Origin: Olsenella uli
GTDB taxonomy: Bacteria; Actinomycetota; Coriobacteriia; Coriobacteriales; Atopobiaceae
Assembly (NCBI RefSeq): GCF_016899935.1
Contig: NZ_JACJJK010000001.1
Location: forward strand, 1-64,000
Direction of reading: 5' to 3'
Length of the DNA stretch: 64,000 nucleotides
A program made the translations under genes and the position numbers. Numbering within the stretch: position 1 is the stretch's first letter; the number at the start of each line of letters is the position of its first letter. The notes beneath the pieces are model-generated. The model was not told the DNA's origin and ran no database searches. It worked only from the letters and a program-made list of their open reading frames with translations. Below are positions 28,989 through 39,175 of this stretch, in pieces.

Positions 28989-29279
28989 CTAGCCCACGAC
29001 CTCGACCTCGACGGCCGTGCCGACGCGCTGCCCGAGCGCGCGGGCGAGGGTGCGGATCGCCTTGATGGTGCGGCCCTTGCGGCCGATCACGCGCCCGGCG
29101 TCCTCCTCCGAGCAACTCACCTCGATGAGCGCGCCCTCGTCGCCGTCCGTGACGTCGAGGGACACCGCAGTCTCGTCGTCGACGAGGCCGCAGACGATGT
29201 ACTCGACGAGGTCGGCCACGCGGTCGGAGGGAAGCTCCTGCTCAGCGGCCTCGGCAAGGGAGCCATCGGTGGTCCCCAT
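28989..29279 (-). CDS. khpA: KH-domain RNA-binding protein KhpA
   Basis: The 96-residue protein is a single KH domain with the GxxG loop GRVIGRKGRT and a C-terminal valine-rich strand. KhpA with KhpB binds RNA and influences cell division and elongation in Gram-positive bacteria. Two starts are possible: ATG at 29279, preceded by AGGTG, which I use, or GTG at 29288 directly after the rpsP stop. Its place between rpsP and rimM is conserved. Confidence 0.92.
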   Translation of the reverse strand: MGTTDGSLAEAAEQELPSDRVADLVEYIVCGLVDDETAVSLDVTDGDEGALIEVSCSEEDAGRVIGRKGRTIKAIRTLARALGQRVGTAVEVEVVG

Positions 29280-29288
29280 GGCGAGCAC

Positions 29289-29624
29289 CTACTCGGCGTC
29301 CGACTCGGCCTCGGCCTCAGCGGCGGCAGCGGCCTTGGCGGCGGCCTTCTTGGAGAGCTTCGTCTTCTTCTCGACGATGGGCTGGCCGTTGCGGGCGACG
29401 TCGATCAGGTGGGAGACGGCGTTGGTGGGCTGGGCGCCCTTGGCGACCCACTCGTCGACCTTCTCGAGGTTGATGTCGATGGTCTTGGGGTTGGTCAGCG
29501 GGTTGTAGCGGCCGACCTCCTCGATGTAGCGGCCGTCGCGCGGCATGCGGCCGTCAGCGACGACGACGCGGTAGTACGGACGCTTCTTGGCACCGTGACG
29601 GGCCAGGCGAATCTTGACTGCCAA
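29289..29624 (-). CDS. rpsP: 30S ribosomal protein S16
   Basis: S16 is an early-assembling 30S protein. The mature core [20 protein letters not shown] is unmistakable, followed by [14 protein letters not shown]. The start is TTG at 29624, with GGAGGAG six bases before; no ATG fits. The 111-residue product is longer than the usual 80-90 because of a C-terminal Lys/Ala/Glu-rich tail ([20 protein letters not shown]), as in other actinobacteria. It is the first gene of the rpsP-khpA-rimM-trmD-lepB run. In the 236-base divergent gap upstream, TTGCGG-N16-TAAACT is a possible promoter. Confidence 0.96.
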   Translation of the reverse strand: MAVKIRLARHGAKKRPYYRVVVADGRMPRDGRYIEEVGRYNPLTNPKTIDINLEKVDEWVAKGAQPTNAVSHLIDVARNGQPIVEKKTKLSKKAAAKAAAAAEAEAESDAE

Positions 29625-29860
29625 TGAACACTCCTCCATACGTGCGGTGCGCGTGGTCGGTTGGGTTGGCCGCACCGCGTGGCCACAAAACGACATATCA
29701 GTTTACGACTCTTTGCGCCGGCCGCAAGGTGCAGTTTTTGTGAAAGGGGCCGGAGAGGCCCGGATGGGCGGGCGCGTTCAGGAGAAATTCAGCCCCGCTG
29801 GGTAGGATACCCCACGTGCCCGCACGAGACGGTCGTGCGACATAAGGGAAGGAACGCTCC

Positions 29861-30535
29861 ATGAACATCCTCGTTGTCGAAGACGAACGCAACCTCGCGG
29901 ACGCGATCGTGCGCATCGTCTCTGACGCCTCCTGCCACGCCGAGGCCGCCTACGACGGCCGCTCGGGCCTGCGCGCCGCGCTCACCGGCTCCTTCGACGC
30001 GGTCGTGCTCGACGTCATGCTGCCGGGGATGGACGGGTGCGAGGTCGTCCACGAGATGCGCCGCCAGGGCGTCTCGACCCCCGTGCTCCTGCTCACCGCG
30101 CGCACCTCGACGGCCGACAAGGTCGAGGGGCTCGACGCCGGCGCCGACGACTACATGACCAAGCCGTTCGAGGCCGACGAGCTGCTCGCCCGCCTGCGCG
30201 CGCTCACGCGCCGGCGCGGCGACGTCATGCTCGACGACGTCACCTTCGCCGACGTGACGCTCGACCTCGCCACGCACGACCTGTCCTGCGGCGACGAGAC
30301 GGTCCATCTGTCCGGCAAGGAGTTCGAGGTCATGCGGATCCTGATGAGCTCGAGCCCGCGCGTCGTCTCCAAGCAGGACCTGCTCGCGCGCGTCTGGGGC
30401 GACACCGACGCCTCCGAGAACTCCGTCGAGGCCTACGTGTCCTTCCTGCGCAAGAAGCTCGCGCACATCGGCTCGTCGGTCCAGATCACCACGCTCCGGA
30501 TGCTCGGGTACCGCCTCGAGGCCTTCGACGCCTAG
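29861..30535 (+). CDS. OmpR-family response regulator
   Basis: The 224-residue protein has a receiver domain (1-120) with the acidic pair near Asp8, phospho-acceptor Asp51 in VVLDVMLPG, the Thr of LLTARTS and Lys in YMTKPFE. A winged-helix DNA-binding domain follows (about 128-220: LSGKEFEVMRILM...VEAYVSFLRKKL). GGAAGGAA precedes the ATG. It is 9 bases ahead of the histidine kinase gene, forming a two-component system. The signal and targets are unknown. Confidence 0.95.
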   Translation: MNILVVEDERNLADAIVRIVSDASCHAEAAYDGRSGLRAALTGSFDAVVLDVMLPGMDGCEVVHEMRRQGVSTPVLLLTARTSTADKVEGLDAGADDYMTKPFEADELLARLRALTRRRGDVMLDDVTFADVTLDLATHDLSCGDETVHLSGKEFEVMRILMSSSPRVVSKQDLLARVWGDTDASENSVEAYVSFLRKKLAHIGSSVQITTLRMLGYRLEAFDA

Positions 30536-30544
30536 GGCGCGCGC

Positions 30545-31774
30545 ATGCTCGCCCGGCTGCGCAGGGAGTTCATCGCGATCACGATGCTGCTCGTGGGCCT
30601 CGTGCTGCTCGGGGTCCTCGGCGCGGTCTTCGTGGGCAACGCGCTCACGCTGCACGCGGTGACCGCGCGGATCCTCGACCGGGCGATCGAGGGCGACATC
30701 ACCTCGGCCCAGATCGGCGACACGACGGGCGAGCAGAGCGCCGAGGTCATGCTCGCCGTGGTGGTGGAGATCGCCCCGGACGGGACCGCGCTCGCCGTGA
30801 GCGGGTCTCCGGTCTCCATCCCCGCCGACACCCTCGACGACGTGGTGGCGGAGGTGCTCGCCTCCCCCGCCGATGCCGGGGAGTGCGCGGACTACCCCAT
30901 CTCCTGGCGGCGCGCGGCGACGCCCTACGGCTGGCGGCTCGCCCTCGTGGACACCTACTCGCGCGACGCCGCGCTGCGCTCGCAGGCGCTGAACGGCCTC
31001 GTCGTGTTTCTCGTCTCGATGGGCGTCCTCTTCCTGGTCTCCTACGTGCTCTCAGGCTGGGCCCTGCGCCCCGTCGAGCGCGCCTGGGAGCAGCAGCGCC
31101 GCTTCGTCTCGGACGCCTCGCACGAGCTCAAGACGCCGCTCGCGGTCATTCTCGCCAACACGCAGATCTTGGAGCGGGAGCACCGCGTCGACGAGGAGTC
31201 CCTGCGCTGGGTTAAGAGCACGCGCGAGGAGGCCTCCCACATGAAGAGCCTCGTCGAGGACCTGCTCACCCTCGCCCGGGCCGACGAGGGGGCCGGCTCG
31301 GGCGGCTCCGGCGACGGCGCGCCGAAGGAGACGGTCGACCTGAGCGCGCTCGTCTCGGGGTGCTGCCTCGAGTTCGACGCCGTGGCGTTCGAGCGGGGCT
31401 GCTCAATCCGCCCCGAGCTCCTCCCCGGCGTCACGGCACGCGTCCGCCCGGACGACTACCGGCGCGTGGTCAGGACGCTGCTGGACAACGCGACCAAGTA
31501 CGCCCGCGCGGGCACCGCCGTGAGCGTGCGCCTGGACCGCGACGGCCGGCGCTCGAGGCTCGTGGTCGCCAACCTCGGCGACGTCATCTCCCCCGCTGAG
31601 CTCGAGCACCTCTTCGATCGCTTCTACCGCACCGACCGGGCGCGCGAGCGCTCCGCCGAGGGCGGCTTCGGCCTTGGCCTTGCCATCGCGAAGGCGCTGG
31701 TCGAGGGCGCCGGCGGCACGATCTCGGCCACCTCGGGCGAGCGCGAGGGCACCACCTTCACCGTCCTCCTCTGA
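30545..31774 (+). CDS. Sensor histidine kinase
   Basis: The 409-residue membrane kinase has transmembrane helices at about 10-32 and 150-172 enclosing a roughly 115-residue extracytoplasmic sensor. A short HAMP-like link is followed by the HisKA domain with phospho-His193 in DASHELKTPLAV. The HATPase domain has DNATKYA and GGFGLGLAIAKALVE. It partners the regulator just upstream. The sensor region has no domain I recognise. Its TGA is 1 base from a palindromic repeat that separates it from the convergent dinB. Confidence 0.94.
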   Translation: MLARLRREFIAITMLLVGLVLLGVLGAVFVGNALTLHAVTARILDRAIEGDITSAQIGDTTGEQSAEVMLAVVVEIAPDGTALAVSGSPVSIPADTLDDVVAEVLASPADAGECADYPISWRRAATPYGWRLALVDTYSRDAALRSQALNGLVVFLVSMGVLFLVSYVLSGWALRPVERAWEQQRRFVSDASHELKTPLAVILANTQILEREHRVDEESLRWVKSTREEASHMKSLVEDLLTLARADEGAGSGGSGDGAPKETVDLSALVSGCCLEFDAVAFERGCSIRPELLPGVTARVRPDDYRRVVRTLLDNATKYARAGTAVSVRLDRDGRRSRLVVANLGDVISPAELEHLFDRFYRTDRARERSAEGGFGLGLAIAKALVEGAGGTISATSGEREGTTFTVLL

Positions 31775-31775
31775 T

Positions 31776-31804
31776 GCCTAAAAGGGGTCAGACCCCTTTT
31801 AGGC
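31776..31804. repeat. 29-base palindromic repeat, copy 2
   Basis: A perfect copy (14-base arms around one A) lies between the convergent 3' ends of the histidine kinase gene and dinB, one base after the kinase stop codon. The right flank AACTTT is shared with copy 6. As a strong hairpin followed by AACTTTTC it might also end transcription of the kinase operon. Confidence 0.95.
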
Positions 31805-31811
31805 AACTTTT

Positions 31812-33095
31812 CTAGAAGTCGTCCTTGTTCATGGGGGCCGTGTCCGTGGTCGCGTCGACGAATCGCAGGTCGCGCCCGTAGCGGACCGCGCCCTCCCCGT
31901 AGCGCTCGCGCAGGGCGTCGGCCACGCGGCCAATCGCGCCGAGGTCGCGGCCCGGGCGCGCGGGGGCGCCGGCGCCGGCCTCGTCGAAGAGCGTGAGCTG
32001 CTCCTCCCCGGCGTCGAAGCCGGAGACGGCGACCCCCACCAGCCGCACGGCGAGCCCCTCGTGCCACGCCTCGCCCAGCAGGGCCACCGCGAGGTCGCCG
32101 ATCGTGCGGCCGTCGTCGGTCTCGCGCGCGAGGGCGCGCTGCGCGGTCCGCGCGTGGCTCACGTCGAACTTGAGCTTGAGGGTGACGGTCCGCCCCTTGA
32201 GCCCCTTGCGGCGCAGGCGGTGCGCGACCATCTCCGAGACGTGCCTGACCGCCGCCTCGAGCTCCTCGCGGTCGACGAGGTCGCGCGCGAAGGTGCGCTC
32301 GTTCGAGACGGACTTGGCGCGCTCCGTGGCCGCCGCCTCCGCGACGCGCCCGCGCTCGGCGCCCGCAGCGCGCAGCGCCATCCGGGGGCCGTTCACGCCG
32401 AAGGTATCCTCCAGCTCGCGGACGTCGGCCCGCGCGAGCTCGCCCAGGGTCCGCACGCCCATCTCGTGCAGGCGCGCCTCCGTCGCGGGGCCGACGCCGC
32501 TCATGGCCCCGACGGGCAGCGGGGCGAGAAACGCCGCCTCGGTCCCCGGGGGCACCACAGTGAGCCCGCGGGGCTTCTCGCGCTCCGAGGCAATCTTCGC
32601 GACGGTCTTGTTGACGCCGATGCCGATCGAGCACGTGACGCCAAGCTCGGCGACGCGCCGCTGCACGCGGCGGCAGATCTCCACGGGGCTCTCGTGCGAG
32701 AAGCGCCCGGGCGTCACGTCGAAGAAGGCCTCATCGATCGAGACCTGCTCGACGAGCGGCGTCTCGTCGACGAGGATCGCCATCACGGCGGCGCTCATCT
32801 CGCGGTAGCGGTCGAAGTGCCCGTGGGTCCATATCGCCCGCGGGCAGAGCCGCCGCGCAGTCGCTGCGGGCATGGCCGAGTGCACGCCGTAGCGGCGCGC
32901 CTCGTAGGACGCCGTCGAGACCACGCCGCGCCGCTCCGCTGAGCCGCCGACGATCACCGGCTTCCCGCGCCACTCCGGATGGTCGAGCTGCTCCACCGAG
33001 GCGAAGAACGCGTCGAGGTCGAGCAGGCCCACCGCCGGGCCCTCCCAGGCGAGCAGGTCGAGCGCAGGCGTCAGGCTGTCGTTCTTCTCGTCCAT
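31812..33095 (-). CDS. dinB: DNA polymerase IV (Y family)
   Basis: DinB performs error-prone translesion synthesis. The 427-residue protein has the palm motif LLDLDAFFASVEQ (metal-binding Asp near 26), RRYGVHSAMP-type finger residues, the catalytic SIDEAFFDV block, helix-hairpin-helix motifs (GVGPATEARL), and a little-finger domain. No beta-clamp peptide was clearly identified, although EEQLTLFDE near the C-terminus is a good QLxLF-type candidate. It is flanked on both sides by copies of the 29-base palindrome. Confidence 0.95.
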   Translation of the reverse strand: MDEKNDSLTPALDLLAWEGPAVGLLDLDAFFASVEQLDHPEWRGKPVIVGGSAERRGVVSTASYEARRYGVHSAMPAATARRLCPRAIWTHGHFDRYREMSAAVMAILVDETPLVEQVSIDEAFFDVTPGRFSHESPVEICRRVQRRVAELGVTCSIGIGVNKTVAKIASEREKPRGLTVVPPGTEAAFLAPLPVGAMSGVGPATEARLHEMGVRTLGELARADVRELEDTFGVNGPRMALRAAGAERGRVAEAAATERAKSVSNERTFARDLVDREELEAAVRHVSEMVAHRLRRKGLKGRTVTLKLKFDVSHARTAQRALARETDDGRTIGDLAVALLGEAWHEGLAVRLVGVAVSGFDAGEEQLTLFDEAGAGAPARPGRDLGAIGRVADALRERYGEGAVRYGRDLRFVDATTDTAPMNKDDF

Positions 33096-33111
33096 GTCCC
33101 CAGTATAGGTT

Positions 33112-33140
33112 GCCTAAAAGGGGTCAGACCCCTTTTAGGC
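33112..33140. repeat. 29-base palindromic repeat, copy 3
   Basis: A perfect copy lies between dinB and rsfS. On the minus strand its first six bases, GCCTAA, are read by rsfS as the last alanine codon and the stop codon, so the repeat forms the end of that gene. Confidence 0.95.
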
Positions 33141-33491
33141 AAGGTCAAGGGGGACGCGGGGGGCGTCGCCCCAGAGCGTCTCGAGCCGGTAGAAGTCGCG
33201 CGCCTCCTGGCGGAAGACGTGCACCACCACCGAGCCGTAGTCGACGAGCACCCACGAGAGGCCCTCCCGGCCCTCGCTCGAGATCGGGGACAGCCCGCAG
33301 TTGGCGCTCACCTTCTCCCGGACCTCGTCGACGATGGCGTCGACCTTGCGGGGGTTGTCCGCGGAGCAGATCAGGAAGTAGTCGCAGACGTCGGTCTTCT
33401 CGGTGAGATCGAGAAGGACGACGTCGTCGGCCTTCTTCGAGTCCGCCGCGAGGGCGGCGACCTTGGCGAGCTCGAGCGGGGTTACGGACAT
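33135..33491 (-). CDS. rsfS: Ribosomal silencing factor RsfS
   Basis: RsfS binds L14 and blocks subunit joining when nutrients are short. The 118-residue protein shows KADDVVLLDLTEKTDVCDYFLIC, the Ser/Asp-rich core and WVLVDYGSVVVHVF, a family signature. Its stop codon and last alanine codon come from a copy of the 29-base palindrome. The length is normal, so the repeat replaced only a few residues at most. It is the last gene of the nadD-yqeK-rsfS run. Confidence 0.95.
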   Translation of the reverse strand: MSVTPLELAKVAALAADSKKADDVVLLDLTEKTDVCDYFLICSADNPRKVDAIVDEVREKVSANCGLSPISSEGREGLSWVLVDYGSVVVHVFRQEARDFYRLETLWGDAPRVPLDLA

Positions 33492-33518
33492 GTGGTTCTC
33501 CTTCTGTGCAGGCGTGGG

Positions 33519-34244
33519 TCAGGCGTGCGCGCGGCCGGCGCGGCGCGCGGCGAGGGCGTTGTAGACGCCGATGGTACCCGGGTAGAGGTATCGGCCGCCC
33601 TCGAGGACGTACACGATGCCCCCGACGAACGACTCCCAGAATATGTCGTCGAGCGGGACCCTGCCGACGAGCGAGCGGGACCGCTTGATCCCGGGCGACG
33701 CGGGGCGCAGGGGCTCGATGCCGTCGGCGACGAAGAGCACCTCGTCGAGCGGGCACATGTCGGCGGAGGCGGAGGTGTGGACCGCGACGGCGTGCCACAC
33801 CGACGGCGGCAGCTCCGGGTAGCGCTCGGGCAGGACGCGCGCGGCGATCATGCCGTGGAGCACGGAGTGCACGAGCTCCAGCTCGACGCCGAGGTCGATC
33901 CCGAGCTCGCGGGCGTGGGCGAGCTGGTCGGAGACGGACGAGGCCTTCTCCCAGTCGTGCAGCAGGCCAGCCGCGCGGGCGAGGAAGGGGTCCACGCCGT
34001 AGGTGACGGCGAGCCGCTCGGCGGTGGCCGCCACCGAGAGCGAGTGCGCGAGACGCCGGGGCTTGCCGGCCAGGTGCTCGGAGACGTCCGTCGTGATCCG
34101 GGCGAGAAGGACCTGCTGCTCGGGGGTGTAGCTGACCTCCGGCCGCCCGACGAGGCCGTCCTTCTCGCGCAGCTTGGCCTTGCCGCCGGCCTTGGCCTTG
34201 GGCTTCTCGGCGCCCTTCTCCTTGGCCTTCCCCTTCTTCCCCAT
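33519..34244 (-). CDS. yqeK: YqeK-family HD-domain hydrolase
   Basis: YqeK proteins hydrolyse diadenosine tetraphosphate symmetrically. The 241-residue protein has the HD metal site with His in RLAHSLSVAATAE, the pair His-Asp in GLLHDWEK, His in LVHSVLHGMIAA and the AVHTSASADMCPLDEVLFVADGIEP block. A lysine-rich extension of about 35 residues (KKGKAKEKGAEKPKAKAGGKAK) precedes the domain and is unusual. Its start shares a base with the nadD stop (TGATG), a conserved pairing. Confidence 0.88.
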   Translation of the reverse strand: MGKKGKAKEKGAEKPKAKAGGKAKLREKDGLVGRPEVSYTPEQQVLLARITTDVSEHLAGKPRRLAHSLSVAATAERLAVTYGVDPFLARAAGLLHDWEKASSVSDQLAHARELGIDLGVELELVHSVLHGMIAARVLPERYPELPPSVWHAVAVHTSASADMCPLDEVLFVADGIEPLRPASPGIKRSRSLVGRVPLDDIFWESFVGGIVYVLEGGRYLYPGTIGVYNALAARRAGRAHA

Positions 34245-34951
34245 CAGTCCACCACCTCGCGCGTCTGGCCGTAGCGGCTGCGCGGCGCCCCGTAGAGGCC
34301 GTGCTTGTGGAGGTAGCCCGTCACCTGGTCGGGCGTCAGGTAGCGCAGGCTCTGCCCGGCGGCCACGCGCTCGCGCAGGTAGCTGGAGGAGATCGCGAGC
34401 GCGGGGACCGAGAGGTACGTCACGTCGAACTCGAGCCCGGAGGCGGCGATCGCGTCCCAGGCGCGGTCAAGGTCGTAGCCGGGGCGCGTCGCGGCCACCA
34501 GGTGCGCCAGGCGCGCGATGTCGGCGGCGTCGCGCCAGGAGACGATCTCGGTGATCGCGTCGGCGCCGGTGATGAAGTAGAACTCGACGTTGTCTGGGTA
34601 GAGCTCGCGGAGCAGCCGCAGCGTGTCGGCCGTGTAGGTGACCCCCGCGCGGTCGATCTCGAAGCGCGAGGCGACGAAGTGGGGGTTGTCGGCGGTCGCG
34701 AGCAGCGTCATCGCGAAGCGCTCCTCGCCCGAGGTGACGCGCTTGTTCTGCTTGAACGCGGGGCGGCCCGCCGGCATGAAGACCACGAGGTCGAGCCCGA
34801 GGTCGTCGAAGGCCTGCTCGGCGGCGACGAGGTGGCCGTTGTGGATGGGGTCGAAGGTGCCGCCCATGATGCCGAGGCGGTAGCGGCGCGACGCGTCGGC
34901 CCCCAGGACCGGCAGGTCGCTCTCCCTGAGACGGGCGACATCGACGCTCAT
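34244..34951 (-). CDS. nadD: Nicotinate-nucleotide adenylyltransferase
   Basis: NadD transfers AMP to nicotinate mononucleotide in NAD synthesis. The 235-residue protein carries GGTFDPIHNGH at 30-40, the nucleotidyltransferase (T/H)xGH motif, and the C-terminal ISSSYLRERV motif. The ATG at 34951 overlaps the proA stop codon (ATGA). About 25 residues precede the core. Confidence 0.95.
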   Translation of the reverse strand: MSVDVARLRESDLPVLGADASRRYRLGIMGGTFDPIHNGHLVAAEQAFDDLGLDLVVFMPAGRPAFKQNKRVTSGEERFAMTLLATADNPHFVASRFEIDRAGVTYTADTLRLLRELYPDNVEFYFITGADAITEIVSWRDAADIARLAHLVAATRPGYDLDRAWDAIAASGLEFDVTYLSVPALAISSSYLRERVAAGQSLRYLTPDQVTGYLHKHGLYGAPRSRYGQTREVVD

Positions 34952-36231
34952 CGCACCTGCCCGTCCCCGCGCGCGAGCCACTTGGTCGTGGTGAGGGCGG
35001 AGGCGCCCATGGGGCCGCGGGCGTGGAGCTTCTGGGTCGAGATGCCGATCTCGGCGCCGAGCCCGAAGACCCCGCCGTCCGTGAACCGCGTCGAGGCGTT
35101 GGCGTAGACCACGGCGGCGTCCACGCCGGCGAGAAACGCCTCGCAGGCCTCGTAGGAGTCGGCCACGATGGCCTCGGAGTGACCCGTCCCGTAGCGGTTG
35201 ACGTGCGCGACGGCCTCCTCGACGCCGTCCACGACGTGGCAGCTGATCTCCAGCGCGAGGTACTCCCGGCCCCAGTCGTCCTCGGTCGCGGGGGCGAGGT
35301 GCGCGGCGACCAGCCCGGCGTCGCCCTCCCCCACGCCGGAGGCGGCCGCGAGCGTCTCGGCGTCGCCGTGGACGAGCACGCCCGCGCGCGCGAGCTCGAC
35401 GAGCATGGCGGGGAGGAACGCCCCGGCGACCGCCCGGTCGACGAGCAGCGACTCGGCGGCGTTGCAGACGCCGACGCGCTGGGTCTTGGCGTTCATGACG
35501 ATGGCCCGCGCACGGTCGAGGTCGGCGGAGGCGTGGACGTAGACGTGGCAGTTGCCGGTGCCCGTCTCGATGACGGGAACCTTGGCGCCCTCGACGCACG
35601 CGCGGATCAGCGCCGCGCCGCCGCGCGGGATCAGCACGTCCACGAGGCCGGTCGCCTCGAGGAGCTCGGCGGTCTGGGTGTGGGCCGCGTCATCGTCGAC
35701 GTACTGGAGGGCGTCGGCGGGAAGGCCGGCGTCCTCGAGCGCCGCGCGGCAGAGCGCCACGATGGCCAGGCACGACTCGCGCGCCGCCGAGCCGCCCTTG
35801 AGGACGCAGGCGTTGCCGGAGCGCACGCACAGCCCGAAGGCGTCCGCCGTGACGTTGGGGCGCGCCTCGTAGATCATCGCCACCACGCCGAGCGGCACCG
35901 TGACCTGCTCGATGCGCAGGCCGCTGGCAAGCGTGGAGCCCCCGACCACCCGGCCGAGCGGGTCGGCCTGGCGGGCGATCTCCTCGAGGGAGTCCGCGAT
36001 CGCGCCCACGCGCGCCTCGTCGAGCATGAGGCGGTCCTGGAGCGCGACGCTCATGCCCGCCGCGCGGGCCCGCTCGAGGTCGCGGCGGTTGGCCTCGACG
36101 ACCGCGCCGGCCCCCTCGCGGATGCGGCTCGCGGCGCACTCGAGCGCGAGCTCGCGGGCGGACCTGGGGGCGCGGGCGAGCAGCGGGGCGCTGCCTCGCG
36201 CGAGCCTTGCCTTGTCTCTGGCCTCGGACAT
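34948..36231 (-). CDS. proA: Gamma-glutamyl phosphate reductase
   Basis: ProA reduces glutamyl-5-phosphate to the semialdehyde in proline synthesis. The 427-residue aldehyde-dehydrogenase-fold protein has YEARPNVTADAFGLCVRSGNA, the catalytic Cys in RVGVCNAAESLLV, and MGASALTTTKW near the end. It follows proB by 25 bases. No proC is present in this window. Confidence 0.96.
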   Translation of the reverse strand: MSEARDKARLARGSAPLLARAPRSARELALECAASRIREGAGAVVEANRRDLERARAAGMSVALQDRLMLDEARVGAIADSLEEIARQADPLGRVVGGSTLASGLRIEQVTVPLGVVAMIYEARPNVTADAFGLCVRSGNACVLKGGSAARESCLAIVALCRAALEDAGLPADALQYVDDDAAHTQTAELLEATGLVDVLIPRGGAALIRACVEGAKVPVIETGTGNCHVYVHASADLDRARAIVMNAKTQRVGVCNAAESLLVDRAVAGAFLPAMLVELARAGVLVHGDAETLAAASGVGEGDAGLVAAHLAPATEDDWGREYLALEISCHVVDGVEEAVAHVNRYGTGHSEAIVADSYEACEAFLAGVDAAVVYANASTRFTDGGVFGLGAEIGISTQKLHARGPMGASALTTTKWLARGDGQVR

Positions 36232-36256
36232 GGTGCTCTCCTTCCTGAAAGCCTTC

Positions 36257-37369
36257 CTAGAAGACGAGAAGATCGTCTCGGTGCACGGCGGGGCGCGCGC
36301 GGTCCGCGCCGAGGAAGCGGGCGATGACGTCGAGCTTGACCCCCCGGACGCGCATCATGTCCTCCGAGGAGTAGCGGGCGATGCCGCGCCCGATCACGTC
36401 CCCGGAGGCCGCGCGCACGTTCACGACGTCGCCCGCCTCGTAGGTGCCGCTCGAGGAGACGACGCCGACGGGCAGGATGGACGCCCCGCGCTCGAGCACG
36501 GCGCGGCTCGCGCCCTCGTCGAGCGTGATCGTGCCCCGGGGCACCTCGGCGAGGCCGATCCAGAGCTTGCGCCCGCCCTCGTGGGGCAGGCCGGCGGGGG
36601 GCTCGAAGCGCGTGCCCACGCTCGCGCCGCGCACGACGTCGACGAGGACGCGCTCGCGCCGCCCCCGGCAGATGACCGTGGGGATGCCGGCGGCGAGCAT
36701 CGCGCGGGCGGCCCTCAGCTTGGAGGACATGCCGCCGGTGCCGAACGACGTCCCCGCGCCGCCCGCCCGCGCGCTCAGCTCGTGGTCGACCTCCTCGACG
36801 CGCTCGATGAGCGTCGCCGTGGGGTCCTCCTGGGGATTCGCGGTGTAGAGGCCCTCGACGTCGGAGCAGATGACGTAGAGCTCGGCCCCGACGAGGGCCG
36901 AGACCAGGGCGCCGAGCATGTCGTTGTCGCCGAAGGCGAACTCGGCGGTCGAGAGGGTGTCGTTCTCGTTCACGACGGGGACCGCGCCGAGCTCGAGCAG
37001 GCGCGCGAGGGTCGTGCGCGCGTTGAGGAAGGCGTCGCGGTCCATGACGTCGCGCCGGGTGAGCAGGACCTGGCCGCAGGGGACGCCGCGCTCGGCGAGC
37101 ACGTCCGCGTAGGCCTGCGTGAGGCGCGCCTGGCCCGCCGAGGCGCAGGCCTGCAGCGACGCCATGTCGCTCGGACGCTCGGAGAAGCCGAGGACCTCGC
37201 GGCCGGCGGCGACGGCGCCGGAGGAGACGAGCACGACGCGGGTGCCGCCGTCGACGAGCTCGCACACCTGCTCGCAGAGGTCCCGCACGAAGTCGCGGTC
37301 GATCGCGCCCGTCGCGTCGACGAGCGTGGACGAGCCGACCTTGATGACGGCGAGCGACGGGCGGGCCAC
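36257..37369 (-). CDS. proB: Glutamate 5-kinase
   Basis: ProB phosphorylates glutamate, the first and usually proline-inhibited step of proline synthesis. The 370-residue protein has the amino acid kinase domain (VIKVGSSTL, VSSGAVAAG, NENDTLS, GTGGMSSKL) and a C-terminal PUA domain from about 275. The start is a GTG placed directly after the obg TAG stop codon, with GAGGAG just ahead, so translation is probably coupled to obg. Confidence 0.96.
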   Translation of the reverse strand: MARPSLAVIKVGSSTLVDATGAIDRDFVRDLCEQVCELVDGGTRVVLVSSGAVAAGREVLGFSERPSDMASLQACASAGQARLTQAYADVLAERGVPCGQVLLTRRDVMDRDAFLNARTTLARLLELGAVPVVNENDTLSTAEFAFGDNDMLGALVSALVGAELYVICSDVEGLYTANPQEDPTATLIERVEEVDHELSARAGGAGTSFGTGGMSSKLRAARAMLAAGIPTVICRGRRERVLVDVVRGASVGTRFEPPAGLPHEGGRKLWIGLAEVPRGTITLDEGASRAVLERGASILPVGVVSSSGTYEAGDVVNVRAASGDVIGRGIARYSSEDMMRVRGVKLDVIARFLGADRARPAVHRDDLLVF

Positions 37370-38836
<1,467 letters not shown>

Positions 38837-38865
38837 AAAAAGAGCCCCGGTCCGAGGACCGAGGC
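38837..38865 (-). terminator. Intrinsic terminator after rpmA
   Basis: On the minus strand GCCTCGGTC and GACCGGGGC form a stem with one G-T pair and a short loop, followed by CTC-like bases and five T. It is 25 bases beyond the rpmA stop codon and should largely separate rplU-rpmA from obg. Confidence 0.75.
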
Positions 38866-38890
38866 CCGAGTCGAACTGTGTGGGGCGCGC

Positions 38891-39139
38891 CTACGCCTCG
38901 CGCACGTGCACGCGGTGCTTGACGCCCTTGGTGAACTCGACGGTGCCGGCGGTGAGGGCGAACAGGGTGTCGTCCTTGCCGATGCCGACGTTGTCGCCGG
39001 GGTGGATGTGGGTGCCGCGCTGACGGACGAGGATCTCGCCGGCCTTCACGGTCTGGCCGCCGTAGCGCTTGGTGCCGAGGCGCTGGGCGTTGGAGTCACG
39101 GCCGTTGCGGGACGAGCCGAGGCCTTTCTTGTGAGCCAT
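38891..39139 (-). CDS. rpmA: 50S ribosomal protein L27
   Basis: L27 reaches into the peptidyl transferase centre. The 82-residue protein begins [21 protein letters not shown] and contains [19 protein letters not shown], matching the family fully. There is no N-terminal cleavable extension of the kind seen in Firmicutes. It follows rplU by 36 bases. Confidence 0.97.
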   Translation of the reverse strand: MAHKKGLGSSRNGRDSNAQRLGTKRYGGQTVKAGEILVRQRGTHIHPGDNVGIGKDDTLFALTAGTVEFTKGVKHRVHVREA

Positions 39140-39175
39140 GGTATGACCTGCCTTCTCTAGAGCGAAAAACGAGAG

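Noticed and set aside
29720-29770. A GGGCC/GGCCC stem in the rpsP-response regulator gap as a terminator
   Set aside because: It lies in a divergent gap upstream of both genes, where no transcript should need ending, and the T run after it is poor.
33112-33140. The 29-base palindromes as plain intrinsic terminators
   Set aside because: The hairpin is fully symmetric with its T-rich segment inside the stem, most copies lack a T run after it, and two copies lie beside an ordinary terminator that already serves the gene. An added effect on transcription is still possible.
33135-33491. rsfS as a gene truncated by repeat insertion
   Set aside because: At 118 residues it has normal family length and all core motifs; only the last codon and the stop come from the repeat.
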